This document shows positions 1-12,814 of a stretch of DNA of 64,000 nucleotides, piece by piece. The stretch is from Galbula dea. Its lineage: Eukaryota > Chordata > Aves > Piciformes > Galbulidae. The translations under genes were made by a program, and so were the position numbers. Location: the NCBI GenBank assembly GCA_013399015.1, contig VWZX01010418.1:1793832-1857831 (forward strand). Direction: 5' to 3'. Under the pieces are notes generated by a model. That model searched no databases and was not told the DNA's origin. It worked only from the letters and a program-made list of their open reading frames with translations. Within the stretch, counting starts at the first letter, position 1. Each line of letters opens with the position of its first letter.

Positions 1-1068
1 GTGTAGGAGCCCTGCCATAGCCCAGGAGACACATGGTGCCAGGCCCTGTTCAGAGGGAAAAAAACCCAGTCTGTTCCCTAGAGACCTAGCCATTTTTCTG
101 CCTGAAAGACTACATTTGACATATTACATCATCAAGGAAGGTTTACCTTGGCAGAGTGTTCTTCCCTGATGATGTGTTGCTTAGCCTGTATCATCTAATG
201 AGATCAGCCAGCAGTCAGTGTGGCTGACAGATGACAAAAGATGTTGATGAAGAGCTGAAAAATCTGGTATGCTTCAGGCCTCCTTAATGTCATTACAGAG
301 TTAGAAGGAGCCAAGACACAGCAGTGTTTCCAGGCCACTGCAGTTAAGTGCCATTCCTTCCCTACCTTTGAAGATTTCCACACAAGTGAAGTCTGTGTTG
401 CTCTTTCTTCCTTTCTACAACTGGGAACTTTGTGAAATTGCCAAATGAGAGGCATCATATGTTTCACATGAGCCTTCCAGACCCTTGCCTTTCTCAGATG
501 GGAACCTTACACCCCAGCTTGACTGCAGAGATCAGATTCTTCATGCAGTCCTTTTGCTTTTTCAAGATGTTCTTGTTGTGGATCAGATAGTGTCAAGAGC
601 CCCTTGTGATGGAACAGAGGCACAGAGGACAATAGTTCCCATGGTGCTTACTTAAGGTTTAGAAGAACACAGCCTGCCCTGTGCAGTACCCTGCTGGAGG
701 CTCACTAGCCCACAGTCCCAATCAGAACTGGTCATCTGAGCAGAAGAAAGGAAAACTGCAGCCAAAACTGTGTCTTTCTTGTGTTTCTTCTGCTTGGTAA
801 ATGCCCAGTGCAACCAATTCTCATTTTGAGGTCCTGTTCCCTATCATCTTGGGTCAAACTCTTCCTTCAGAAGAAAATAGTTGCTGCTGTTCACTAGGCA
901 AATCCAGCCACCAGGGCTTATGAATTCACACGTGGAGTTGCTCCCACAGGCCAGAAAGTATTCCCACCCCTGCTGGAAAGCTCAGCAAGGTCTGATGTAG
1001 CATCCCTGGAGCACCTGCCCTCTCTCTGAGGCTCCAAAGGACCTGGTTGCTAGGACAGCAGCAGAGTT

Positions 1069-1089
1069 TGTGTGTGTGTGTGTGTGTGT
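1069..1089. repeat. TG dinucleotide microsatellite
   Basis: About ten uninterrupted TG units in otherwise ordinary noncoding sequence. Confidence 0.95.
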
Positions 1090-4000
1090 TCAAGAGTTGA
1101 CTGAAAATTAGTCTGAAAACTGTCAGGATCAGCCTGGCAACCCATAGGTAGATTGGTTAGGCAGCTGTGGGCAAAATCTGGTATTACTTAGATGCTTTTC
1201 TCCTCTTTTCATTTTTCTGTGAAACAGGTGTTTCTTAGCAATCATCCATGAACAGAGCCTGTTCAGTGGCATTTCTGTACAAGCATGTTTCTTGTCTCTA
1301 GTATGATAAAATAATGCCTTACCTTTGTTTCTAACACCATCCAGAAAGTTAAAGTTAATTGTTCCAATTTCATATTATTTCATCTATATTTCATATATTG
1401 GAATAATTTTTCTTTTGCTGTGGGCCCAGTGCAGATAAGAAAAGAAAATGGCATTGTGTGGATGGACTGTATTAATCAACCTTTAATTCTGTTTATTTTG
1501 CAGTCTGGTAGGCAGAAGAGCCAGCTTGTTTCTCTTTGGATAATTATTAAATAAATCTGTTTCCATATAAATGAAGTTTCCAGGTCTGTTATGCCCTGAA
1601 TTCTCTCCCCCTTAAAGCAGCAGCCTCTGGGTGAAGGGAGAATCTGCCTTAGTTAAGGAGATCTGAGCAGCTTCATGTTTCTGCCTCTGTCCTTCTTACA
1701 CAGCTCAGTGCTAGGTTTTCTGGGGGTGACAGAGCCTCTGCCTGGCTCTCCATATGTATCCCACACTAGGTACCTCCTGCTAGCCTTGGCTAAACTCCTT
1801 TGTTCCACTGATGGAGGGCATCCTTCAGCAGAAACCCAAATCCTGGCCCTAGCACAGGCACTTGTTTACAAATGAAGGCAAAAAACCATCTGGGAATTAT
1901 ATTGTGAGAGCTGTGCACTTGTTTCACATTCCCATCTTTTCAGTAAGGCTGAGGAAGCACTTCTGTGGTTAGTCAGTGTGATAGGCAAAGTTAGGAGGAA
2001 AAAGAAAATGTGTTGTCACCCAATCATGACATTTAGGAATACACCACTTCTTCAGATGCAGGCTTAGCCTTCCAAGGCAGAGAAGGCAAAAGAGAGTGCT
2101 AATGCAGTCACAGAGCCAAGAAGCCAAGGGGTCAGCTATTAGAGACTAATAGAGTGAAGCCCTCTCAACTGGCTAATGAGGTCCATGGCTTACAGTATTT
2201 AAGTAGGTGGAATTTTAATCACTTCTTTCTCTGTCACTGCCCCTGTATTACATCCTTGATCTCTGTATTCTCTTTTCTATTGTTGTGTTCTAGTGCATTT
2301 TAAAACGCAGCTCAATTAAAGAGGTGAAAATTGCAATGAAGTAAAATTTACAGTCTTAAAAAGTAGCCAGTTTGACACATAATGAGCAGCTAGCTTGTCA
2401 GTCTTAACAATAAAATGTTGTTAAGACATCAGGATGGGAGAAGAGACTGTGTCTTAAGTTTCTGACAGCTGGATTCATGTTTACATATTTCAGAAATCAA
2501 ACAGCTTTAGAAAAAGCATTTTAATTTCTGTAAACCAGAGAAATACTATTTCAGTGCTCATCTGTGCCAACAAAGCATGATTTTCAATGCTTTCTTAAAA
2601 AAACCCACTTTCTTTCCTTTCAAGAAAGCACTAGATTTTGAAATAACCATTATACTAGAAGGAGCTACTAGAAAACCAGTAAAAGTTTTCTACAGGTAAA
2701 GTTCTTAAAGTTATTAATTCAAATTTAAATTGTCATTTAAATCTTCATGGAAACTTTAAAATTGTACTCCTGATCCTGGAATTATTAATGATTGAAAACT
2801 TCATCTGCCAAACTTGAGATGGCTGAGTTACAATGGTGATGCTGCTGGTGTAACTATGTCCCACTTTAATCAGATTCCTTAGCATTTAGAGCATTTGGTC
2901 AGGACCCAGGAAACTTCTGGCTGAGGGAAATTAAATCCAAATACACAAGAGTACTGTGCTGGGGTGGAGCTTTTCCTGTACCTACTCCTGAGTAGTAAAC
3001 TAGCTCCTTGTGTGTAAACTAGCTGCCTAGGAGAGGGAGAAACCTGCTGATGGCTGCTGACGTTCAGAGGGTTCCCTCACTACTGACGGTGGATTTGGTA
3101 TCAATATACAATGTGCAACAACTCTAGCAAGAAGGAGCTTTTCTCAAAATGCTCCCTAACCCATCACCTCAGGAACTTGCCTGGGCTGAGCAGAGTTCAC
3201 TTTCTGCCAGGTTTCCTGTAGTTCCAGTTTAATTACCCATGGAGTTAATTGTGTGTACAAGCTGGAACAGTCTGTTCCTACCGTGGCTGATGCTGTGGTA
3301 CATAATGACCTGGGAAGTGGCAATGAGGGTTTTGTTCTCTCTGGCACAAGGGGGAGATGAACCTAAAACTATCACTACTTGGGCAATTTCCCCAAGCACT
3401 GAGCATCCCTACTGGTTTTGTAGTTCATTACTAAGAAGAATAGAAGAAAGTCAGCTTTGATTTTGTTTCTTTTTCCTATTGGTGCCCTCAAATGTTGTTT
3501 AAGGGAAGGTCTCCCATCAGATTTGCAGTAGTTTTACACACCTGTAAAATCCTTTGATTTGTGTTTGATGGATTTGAAGGAACCTGTCCTTCATTCTTTT
3601 GAAAGAGAATGAGACTGACACATTTAGTTCAATCTGATCTGGACCAATGGCCTCAAATTATTATGGTTCATTTACTGAACACTGAAAAATCAGTCTGTCA
3701 TAGGACCACATCAGTTCACTTCTATGCATTTAGCAGAATGGAAATGTCAGAACCTGCCAAGTCCACTCCTGATACTCATGTATTCAGCCAGTATTTTCTG
3801 TAGAGAGGTCTAGTGTTGCTCTGACACTGCCATTTACACATGGATTGTGGAAGCCTGCATCTCAGTTGAAGAGTATAAGCTACCAACACCTGCCTGAATT
3901 GGGCATTTCCTGGGTAATCAAGCAATTTTCATGTGTGTCATTTTGCAATGCTAGTATTTCCAACTCCAGAGACAAATGGTGTGTGAGAGACAGGAGTCTG

Positions 4001-4438
4001 TAATCCAAGAGAGAGCAGTAGTGGGCAAGAACTTCTGTGAATTGCTTGTGCAGTGTGATTGTATGTAAGGGACCCCTATTTTCAATGAATTTTTCAAAGA
4101 CTGAATGAAAAGTTGGCATCATTATTTTGATGACACCACATAAATATTGATTCTACTTCAATTAAAACAACAACTCAACTGCAGAATGCTTGCCTGATTT
4201 GATTTGTGTTATTTCTGCTCAACTTCTTGCTGGAGGAACTGGAAATACCAGTGTTCCTCTCTTTCTCCTCCTTCATCCTTATGCAATCTCTTCCCAACAG
4301 TATTGCTCTATGCATTGTACATTGTAGCTCATCACAGTGAATCTGAGCTGTAGGAGGTGGAGGAAAAAAAACCACTGTGCCTATTACACCTGGGCAGAGG
4401 AGGCATTCTGGGAATTGCAGTTTTCTGGGGTGTTTACA

Positions 4439-4551
4439 GGAATTTTTTACTAAATGCTAAGTATTTATACACACACACATATATATATGTGATATATATA
4501 TATATGTGAGATACATATATATCTATCTATTTATAAGGAATTTTTTACTAA
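4439..4551. repeat. AC/AT microsatellite flanked by 15-bp direct repeats
   Basis: The 15-mer GGAATTTTTTACTAA occurs at 4439-4453 and again at 4537-4551. Between the copies is an AC, then AT, then ATCT simple-sequence tract. The pattern suggests a duplication of about 98 bp or slippage around the microsatellite. It sits about 50 bp upstream of the splice acceptor of the exon at 4604. Confidence 0.85.
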
Positions 4552-4603
4552 GTTTACTAGGTGCTTGGATGTTGTACTAAACTTTGACTCCTTCTTTTAA
4601 CAG

Positions 4604-4666
4604 GCTGTGAAAGAAGAGACCTCTTTTGTAAACCCCAGTAAGACCTCCAGCATGCAGGACCCTAAT
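4604..4666 (+). CDS. coding exon 1 of the visible part: unidentified adaptor-like gene, phase 0/0
   Basis: This is an internal exon of 63 bases. It is preceded by a pyrimidine-rich acceptor ending TTTTAACAG and followed by the donor GTAAGG. Only the frame starting at the first base is open, giving 21 residues from AVKEETSF to SMQDPN. The peptide is polar and Ser/Thr-rich like the later exons. It starts and ends in phase 0, so it cannot join directly to the exon at 14655, which needs a partial codon from the left; at least one exon must lie between them. I do not recognise the protein. The call rests on splice sites, open frame and composition, and it is less certain than the exons at 17670 to 40418. 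Confidence 0.6.
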
Positions 4667-7600
4667 GTAAGGTCTGTTACTTCTTGTCCGTAGGGAAAGC
4701 ATCAAATAAATACATGATATAGTGAGGCATTTTCCAGACATTATCTCCAACAGGTGTTAGAGCTCAATTTGCTCATCCCCAGCTTGCTGTGTAAAGTTCA
4801 CCTGAGGAGAAGATGTCTGTCAGAAGGGTTCTTATTTTATACACATAGATATAGTTGAAAAAAGAATGAAAGACCCAGTGTAACTACTTCACTGATAAAA
4901 CCTCAAAGTAAAAACTGTGGTCTAGTGACAAGCTTCAAAAGCTTATATAAAAATAAGACAGTTATCATAATTTTTGTATTAGAAATGTGCTAGGTGTCCA
5001 GACTTAGAATATCCTTGTCTTTCTGTTTTCCTGATTTGTCCAAGTTGGGTTTTCTCTGGTTTTGGTTTCTTTTCAGATGAAAAGGCATTTGGTATTCAGC
5101 CTTCAGAAAAATAGCTCATTTGCAGAGAGTAAGGGCTACTTTTATTGTACTTTGAGTCTGTTGATAGTAAATAGTAGTCTTCCTTTTTTAGGGTGGCCAT
5201 TTTTGAAGAGGCATATTAGTTGTAACCATTAGTTGAATGGCACAGTAGGCTGTCTTTCAGCAGGTGATTAGAGAGGTGGTTACAACATGGGTATTTGAAT
5301 TTGTAGGTATGATAGTGCCATCACTTTGAACATATGTGGTGTACAAATCTGAGAAGAGTTTGATGGATTAAAAAAAATGGATTTTAAAGCATGGCAATCA
5401 CACTAGCTGTTAATCAGCTAATTATGCTCATGTAGATGCTATATGTATGTTTATGTGTATGTAATATGCATATAGACTAAAGTACTAGACATGACTTTAT
5501 TTTATAACTTTCTAGTGGTGACTCTTGCAACTGAAAGCAGACATTTAAGCATTTTGAATTCAAAAGTCAGAGAACAGTACAAAATAAATTCAGTCTCTAA
5601 CCAACTGCCTTTCTCCTCCAAGTGGCTTCCCTTTCTGCAGTGTTACGTGCACTCTTCCAGATGCTCTGCTAGTCATTGAATCCGAGTAGAGCCAAGGGTT
5701 AGTTCATACTGGTCAGACAAGTCACCTGGGAGTTTTTCCTCTAATTTAAATGAGAAATACACAAGTATCTGTTGTAAAAAAAATATCCCTCCCTGTAGGA
5801 TGTATTTTGTATTCTTGCAGGTACCCATGAAGACATTGCTGTAGACAACTCCTGTGTGAATGTTTGAGGAATGTTTGTTTGCTGAAATGTCTTGCCAGCT
5901 GAAACCAGTATCTGTTAGAGCTGGGTAACAATACTCCACTCTGTTTCTCCAAGAGATTTATAGGAGGGACAGTGACTTCATGTCATAGATTACTGATGAC
6001 TGTGCAGTGCACTGGCAGAATGCTCTGTTTTGTCCAAACCTGAGATACTGGGAAATTTGCTCAGCCTAGCTAGCAAGCAAACATATGCAGTTTTGGTCAT
6101 TAACTGAAGCATAAATTGTTCATACAAATAGGGAACTAGAAGGTGCAGGAGGAGAGCAGTAGTGCTTGTCTGATTAAAGAACTGTGCTCTCTTTGCTACC
6201 ATTTTGTCTGCTCGTCCCTTGCCACTCTGAAGATCACACTTCTAATGAAATAATTGCTTGGATGTGGCCTGTAATCCCCCTGAGCAATTATTTTAGCATC
6301 TGCCACAGCAGACTCAATTTGACTAACACTTACTATAGCTCTTTGTAGAATTAGTTCTCATTCAACTAGTAATTGCTCATATGCATGTGTGGTAGAGCCA
6401 CTTTGGCTACAAGCAGGTTTCCAGTCATTTTGTTGGACATGGCTTTGCAATAATTTGCTTATCCAAACTCCTCTGTCAGTCAGTTTATTCCCCTGTTTTC
6501 TGTGTCAATTGGCAAACTGTGGATACTTCTGTATCTAAGTATTTTTAAATATGGGGGGGATAAAAACCCACAGCTGAAGCTGAAATGGCACTATTTTTTC
6601 AGCTTTCAGGAGGGGAAAGCTTGTGAAATTTGCTGTCTTTTGGTGCACAGGCTGGAAGTGCAAGGTTGTTTCCTGATCTTCCTGTTAATAGCTACCCTGT
6701 ACATGTCAGATTAAGCTGCAGGAGCATGTGGCACCACAGAAGGGTACAGTCCTCTCTCCTGGTTTTGGAGAGCAGTGGGGTTATGTCCCTATACCTTCCC
6801 TCCTGTGGATGGTATGCTGTTTTGGTTTGTTTTGTTCTGTTCTATTCTGGTTTGGCTTCTTGTTTGTTTTTTTTTTTCTTCCAGACTGTTTCAAGTACTG
6901 GTTTCCACATTTAGTGAGGAAAAAACTGGTGACTCACTAACCTGATACATGCTGCAGTGTCCTAGCCTATGTTCTCCTTAATCCTCCATTAAGACTGATG
7001 TAGTGCATTATGAATTGGGACACAGTCATGCATTCCCCTTGCTGACCCTGCTGCTTTGCTGATAACCCCTAGCAGAGCAGCAGATCTGGACAGTGGTGGT
7101 AGGGGAAATTCTATGGTTACCTCAGCTGGATCCATCCAGGCTGCACATGACAGAGGTCTCAGCAGAACAAAGTCAAATGACAACAACTAACAACAGGGGA
7201 ATTGCAAAAGCAGGTTCAATAAGAGAGCCATGAGTTATCTTGATAAGAGGACAGGAGTCCTACCAAGAAGAGTTAGACATGTGTTTATTATGTCTTTTGT
7301 AACAGACTCAAAAACACACAGTGTTGAGTGGGCTGGAATGGATTATGAGGAAGTAACAGAAGTATTTCCCTGTCTGTTAGGAACACCAGGTGCCTGTTTG
7401 CCATGGTGTCCCAATAGAAGTATCAAGGGAAAAGTGTTCAGGGAGAATTCACAGATTAGGTATCTAATTTAATTCAGGTTTGAGATTACTGAATGTTCTT
7501 AGGTATAGTTTTAGTTCTTATGTATGGTTTTGGTAAGGCTCTTACCACCTGCCTCCCAACTGCCATTTTTATATTTGACTCTATTAGTCTTGAAAGATCA

Positions 7601-8372
7601 GGGTTCCAGCTGTCTGCCAGAACATTTGTATAATGAAGAAAGTATGAAATATTGAAGTAAATATACAAATGAAAACTGTAGTTACCTGGTTTCTTGTCAC
7701 CTCTGGCCACACTCTCCTCTGGATCAGAAGCCCAGCTCATCTAGTGATGTGAAGGTTTCTCTCTTGCTGCATATCAAATGAATGTAACTCACATAGTCAC
7801 CTCTTCACCTTTTCATAAACCTCCCCCATTTCTTAGTAAAGGAATGGGCTGCTAGAAAGAGAACCTCTTGAACTTTCTTTCCAGAAATGTACTGCCTAAT
7901 TGCCAGTCTACTTTGTTAAATGTAACAAATATATGGCTAAGCACAGAACCCCATCAAGAGAACTCCATTCTTCTTCTTCTTATTCAAAGGTTTGTCAGAC
8001 AGGCTGTCCTTGGGCATAGTCTTTTTGCTAAATCAACCTTTCCTCTTGGGACAAGTCAGAGAGTGGAAACATGAGCAAAAATGCCTAAAGTTAAACAAAA
8101 TTTGGTAAGCAAATAAGTCCAATTTGTAAGCCAGGAATTATCTGGCAACAGGATTTGCTGATAATGTACTTTTTTCTTCATGGTTGGTTGGAGCTCAGGA
8201 AAGTTTAGACATGATACATCCAATTCAGATGATCTGGCTGAAGGTCTTCATCTGCTAAATGTTAGTCATCATTTTGTGACACACAAAAGAATATCCAGAT
8301 GTTAAAACAGATACCCTTTTTGGGGGTTGTTTTTGGAAAGTTGAAATAGTAATTGACATTGTTTAGTTATTC

Positions 8373-8534
8373 TCATAGAATTATAGAACTCTTGATTGGA
8401 AGGGACATCTGGAAGCCATCTAGTCCAGCTTCCTGCTGAAAGCAGGACTGTCACCAACACTAGATCAGGTCAGCCATGGCTTTGTCTAGCTGAATTTTGA
8501 AAACCTCCAAGGATGGATATTCTACAGCCTCTTA
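8373..8534 (-). mobile_element. CR1 LINE fragment, 3' end, minus orientation
   Basis: The left edge reads as the reverse complement of the avian CR1 3' end: a CATAGAATTATAGAA-like start, then TTGGAAGGGAC, then ATCTAGTCCAGC. The continuation into GAATTTTGAAAACCTCCAAGGATGG and ACAGCCTCTT matches the usual CR1 3' body in reverse. It is 5'-truncated, as most avian CR1 copies are, and diverged, so it is a fixed old copy. Confidence 0.85.
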
Positions 8535-9695
8535 TGCAAAACTGTGATAAAATATGTAAACACAAGTTCCTGCATTTCTGAGGCAGGTGCCCAAGTGTTG
8601 TCAGTCAAGAGCCCTCTTCAACTGAAGCCCTCAGGTTGGCTGGTCAGTTATTAACTGTTGTTGCCACTGTTGCCACTTGCTGTTGTGCACTATGTAGTGT
8701 GTTTATGGACTGCAGTATTTATTTTCCCTTATACTTTTGGATTGCTACTAGTTTTGACATACTTTACAACCCACGTGGTTCAGGATTTGTCTGTGGGTTT
8801 CTTTCTGCTTAGACCAACTGCTGCATCACCCTTTGTTGATCCTTGTTATCCAAATTATCTCATCTTTCATAGGACTGCAAATAGCAATATTCTTCTTGTG
8901 TGGGAGTAGGTATAAGCACCAGCTGGTGCTTTGTGCATTCATTTATTCTAATTTTCTTCATAAATCTTCCCATCCAAAACTAAATTATGCTATTACATTA
9001 AGACTAATTACATTAGGAGCTGCTCAACCCATGATGTAAAATTAAATGTTATCTTACAGAGCTTGATGATGCTGCAGACCAGACAAGAAGGGTGGAAGAT
9101 ATTAAATTATATCAAGTTATGCAAAGTACAGATGAATAAGGAGCAGTAATCACAGGCAGTCTTCTGAATGCCCAATGCAGAGTAAACTTTGCTCATACAG
9201 CTTGGCAGAATGTAATTCCCCTGCTGTGGCTTGTGCATCTGATGTACACTAGACTTTGAGTTTGGCTGCCTTTCAATTTATGTGAATATGTCCTACACCT
9301 TTTCTGACTGAAGAGATGATACTTCTTACATATAATTTTGCTATATCATCAAGGGAGGAGTGTCACTCCAAGTAATGTCTGCATTCTTGTGCTTTTCCCT
9401 TTCCTTTCTCCCCTGCATACATTGTATTAATATTCAAATTACCATCCCTTGCTATCTGAGCTAATATCCTGCTGATGTACCTGGTGCAGTGTGAAACTGA
9501 ACCAGGTTTTTTATTATATTTTAAATATCTCCTTCCAGATGTATTGTGAAATATTCTAGGAGAAAAAAGCCTGTTGATTTCTTCCTAACAAATATTACTT
9601 GCTTTTAAAAAAGCTGCTTTTTCACTCAACATGCATCTTAAAAGATAAAAAACATGGATTCCCCAACTGAAAAAATTCAATCAGCATTTCCAAAA

Positions 9696-9800
9696 CCAGC
9701 CTGGTGTAGTGGAAGGTGTCCCTGCATGTAGCAAGGGAGTTGGAACTAGATGATCTTTAAGGTCCTGTCCAACCCAAACCATTCTGGGATTCTATGACTT
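9696..9800 (+). mobile_element. CR1 LINE fragment, 3' end, plus orientation
   Basis: About 105 bases ending in the CR1 signature: GTTGGAACTAGATGATCTTTAAGG, then TCCAACCCAAACC, then ATTCTATGA. It ends about 47 bases before the tentative exon at 9848. Confidence 0.85.
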
Positions 9801-9847
9801 TAATCCAGTGGGCAGGTTAATGGGTCTGCTACTCTGGCTTTTTACAG

Positions 9848-9951
9848 GAACCTCAGCCAGTAATTTCTGCATCAAGTCATAACTTCAAGCTGAACTTTTG
9901 CATAACCTTTGCATGCCAGTCTGCATTAAAGATTGCAGATAGGACACCTAG
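9848..9951 (+). CDS. tentative coding exon 2 of the adaptor-like gene, phase 0 in, phase 2 out
   Basis: The segment lies between an acceptor (CTTTTTACAG) and a good donor (AG before GTATGT). It is open for 34 codons plus two bases, from EPQPVISASS to KIADRTP. It begins in phase 0 and leaves two bases (AG), exactly what is needed to bridge the exon at 4604-4666 to the exon at 14655. Against it, the second half (around NFCITFACQS) is more hydrophobic and Cys-containing than the rest of this polar tail, and it lies just downstream of a CR1 piece. It could be a lineage-specific or alternative exon, or a chance match. A different exon with the same phases could exist elsewhere in the 10-kb interval. 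Confidence 0.4.
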
Positions 9952-11202
9952 GTATGTTCTTTGGCTTCATTCTGAGTATGAAGGAATTCTTTGACCTGTT
10001 GCCTGAAGTCAGATGTTGACGAATTACTTGTAATTGTATTGCTAATCTCCAGAGTACAGAGGAAGGAGCAGTACTCAGGCCCTTCAGATGAGATTAAGCT
10101 GATGAAATACCTGACTCAAGGTGCATTTCTTTGGCTGTGTCCCTTAAATTGCACCTAAACTCTTTGGAAACCACAGCATTTATAATGGCTGTTGCTGTAT
10201 GGAGAGAGGTAGGAGTCGTAACTCACCATACCGGGTGTTAACCTGCAACATTACTTCGTGCTGGGGGAAGAGGACAGAATATCTATCTGTTGGACCACAG
10301 GAGCATCACATTTTCATCTGAACTGCAGATACAGTACCTTTCATTATAAGGGAAAGGGAGGGGAGATCTTTTTTTCCTTTCAAAGAAACAGAACTCAAGT
10401 GAGGAGGGTAAGGCAAGCTCACAAGCTATTTTTGGATTAGGCTGGTACTCTGTAACAGAGAGCTTTGGTGTACATCTGGAGAAAAAGGAAAAAACAGCTT
10501 AAAAAGAAAGCAAAACCTTTATTCAGAAAGTTTAATGTAGGCAATACCTTTCAAATGTCCAAATAATGTTTTGGAGAGCTAACCTGCCTTCTGAGAAAAG
10601 GTACCTTATCAGAGTTGAAAAAGCTCATATGATTGTTTCTTAACTTCAGGTGGTCATAACTTTGTAAGAAAAATAAGTGTGAAACCCTTAGAGCATGGGC
10701 TTTGAAAAGATTTGTGTGTCTGTGTGTGTTTGCTTAGGATGTTAGGCTATGTCTGATGCAAAAGAGAATGCATCTATCAAACCTTTTTCCTTGTCTTTCT
10801 TTTCTTCCTTGCTTTTCTTTCCCAAGATTTCACTACTATACTGCCACTCAAAGAGCATTCTGAAGCCAAAAGTCAGCCAGTGTTTGGGTTTGGTTCTTTT
10901 GAGTTTCTTTTTCCCGTGAGTCAGACCCTGAAGGAAGGTGAACCTTCATGCAGGTGGCTGTATCCTTGTTAATGATGGAGCTTTTAGCCTCTGCCTTTTG
11001 GCCTTAGTCAGGAGGATGGAGGGAGATTGTTCCAGATGGCAAAATAGGCAGAAACAGAAGCAAATAGGATAGAACCTGTTAAAGACAAACACAGAAAACA
11101 AGTTCCCCCAGCAGACCTTAATGGGTTTAAAATTTTGAACTGGATCCTTCGGGGAGAGAGAAGTTACTTTATCCCTCTCACCATTTATAACCCCCACTAT
11201 TA

Positions 11203-11570
11203 ATACAGGCTGGGGGACAAGGAGATAGAGAGCAGCCCTGCAGAAAAGGACTTGGGGGTGTTGGTGGATGAGAAGCTGGACATGAGCAAGCAGTGTGNGC
11301 CTGTAGTGATAGGACAAGGGGTAATGGGTTTAAATTAGGGAAGAGCAGGTTTAGATTGGATATTAGGAAAAAGTTCCTTCCCATGAGGGTGGTGGAACAT
11401 TGGAACAGGTTGCCCAGGGAGGTGGTTGAGGCCCCGTCCCTGGAGGTGTTCAAGGCAAGGCTGGACAGGGTGCTTGGCAACCTGGTTTAGTTGGAGATTG
11501 CCTACTCACTCTAGGGGGTTGGACTAGATGACCTCTAAGGTCCCTTCCAATCCTGATAATTCTATGATTT
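11203..11570 (+). mobile_element. CR1 LINE fragment with an ambiguous base and an apparent internal deletion
   Basis: The left part has the CR1 coding-tail sequence GACTTGGGGGTGTTGGTGGATGAGAAGCTGGACATGAGC in pieces, and the right part has the 3' tail: GATAGGACAAGGGG, GAACAGGTTGCCCAGGGAGG, GGACTAGATGACCTC, TCTATGATTT. Between them, at the single N (11298), a few hundred bases normal for CR1 are missing. This is either a real deletion or a collapsed assembly spot. The short frame reading GRDEKLDMSK-like sequence is CR1 remnant, not a host gene. Confidence 0.9.
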
Positions 11571-12796
11571 TAAGTGCACAGTTCTTTGCCCCTTTGGCAT
11601 GTTTCAAACAAGTCAGAGGTTTGTCTGGAGCCATCTTAGCAGATGATGAAGGCAGCATGTCAGTCTGTAGGAGCTATGGTACACAAAGACACTGTGCAGA
11701 CAGCAGCATAGCCCAGCTGTGAAGCTAGTCTCCCCAGTCATTACAGCTGAACCAAGGTGGGGTGGGACACCCAGAGTCACTTGGCACAAGCACATACATC
11801 ACATCCCTGAGGAAGATTCAAGCTAAATCAGTGGAAGACTGCAGTCACTTGAAATGTTCCACAGTGTATGGGGTTTGTGAGCAGTTTCAGTTTCAGTAGC
11901 CCTACTGGTTGCTATTCTGAGAAGAAAAACAAATTTCTTGGATTTTGGGGAATCTCTCTCTAGGACTGGTTTGTGTTTCTGTGCAGGCTTGTGAAATGGG
12001 CTGAAGCTGGTTCAGTAGAGTGTGCTGGGGCTTTCAGTGCACAAGCAGTTTCTGGTGACCTGCCACTGCATGCTGACATTCATGGTTGTTATTGTCATTC
12101 TCACAGGGAAGTGACAGATTTTTATGTAAGGTGCCAGGTCATTCAATAACTCTTGTCTTGGTTCAGTACCTTCTTTTTTATGCTGCAGTGGTTGGATACT
12201 TTTACAGGAAGAAGGTTTGTTATGAATTCATGGCATTGAAACAGAACCTTATAAAGGAACTGTAACATATTGAGTGTTGGGCTTTTTTTGTTTGCTTGGT
12301 TTCTTTTAAGTCTGAGTCATGCTGATTCTTCATACTTCAGGTTTTGTTCAAGCTATATAGTTTAGATAGGACCATTGCTATGTAGTCTATATAGCTATGT
12401 AATATATATAGGACTATAAACTACAAATGGTGATATCTGCACATAATGACTCTATTTAAATAGCCAAAATACTTAAAAGGCTTCTCTTCAAGATTCATAT
12501 CTTTCCATATAAGATAATGTATTCTGGCTCTAGAATTCAGAAGATAACAATAGAAGTTATTAGAAAAATAGAAAAAGATAGTCACTGCATCCAGTCTCTA
12601 GCAAAAATGGTGGCAAAATTTTATAACAAAGGGAAATCATATTTTTTTCCTGTTAAAATTGTATTGCTTTTGCACAATAAGTGAGTGGGAAACTTTACTG
12701 CCATGATTCAAATGAAATACAAGTAAAGTTTATCTGAGCAGTTGCAATCACTGGAATAAGTGTAGGTGTTTCTGGTTTTACTGTGTCTTGGCTTTT

Positions 12797-12814
12797 TTAT
12801 TATTATTATTATTG
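12797..12814. repeat. TTA trinucleotide microsatellite
   Basis: Five to six ATT/TTA units in intron sequence. Confidence 0.85.

Larger units (their letters stand above)
1..4603. other. noncoding stretch, presumably intron upstream of the first visible exon
   Basis: I see no convincing exon here. The open frames are all short and lack paired splice sites with protein-like sequence. The stretch holds a TG microsatellite near 1069 and an AC/AT microsatellite near 4467. Because the exon at 4604 begins at a splice acceptor, the DNA just upstream is intron of the same plus-strand gene; how far that intron reaches left is not visible. Confidence 0.6.
4667..9847. other. intron: no exon recognised
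   Basis: AT-rich noncoding sequence. Short open frames on both strands look random. It contains a T-rich run near 6815-6890 and two CR1 pieces (8373-8534 on minus, 9696-9800 on plus). I see no RNA gene. Confidence 0.5.
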
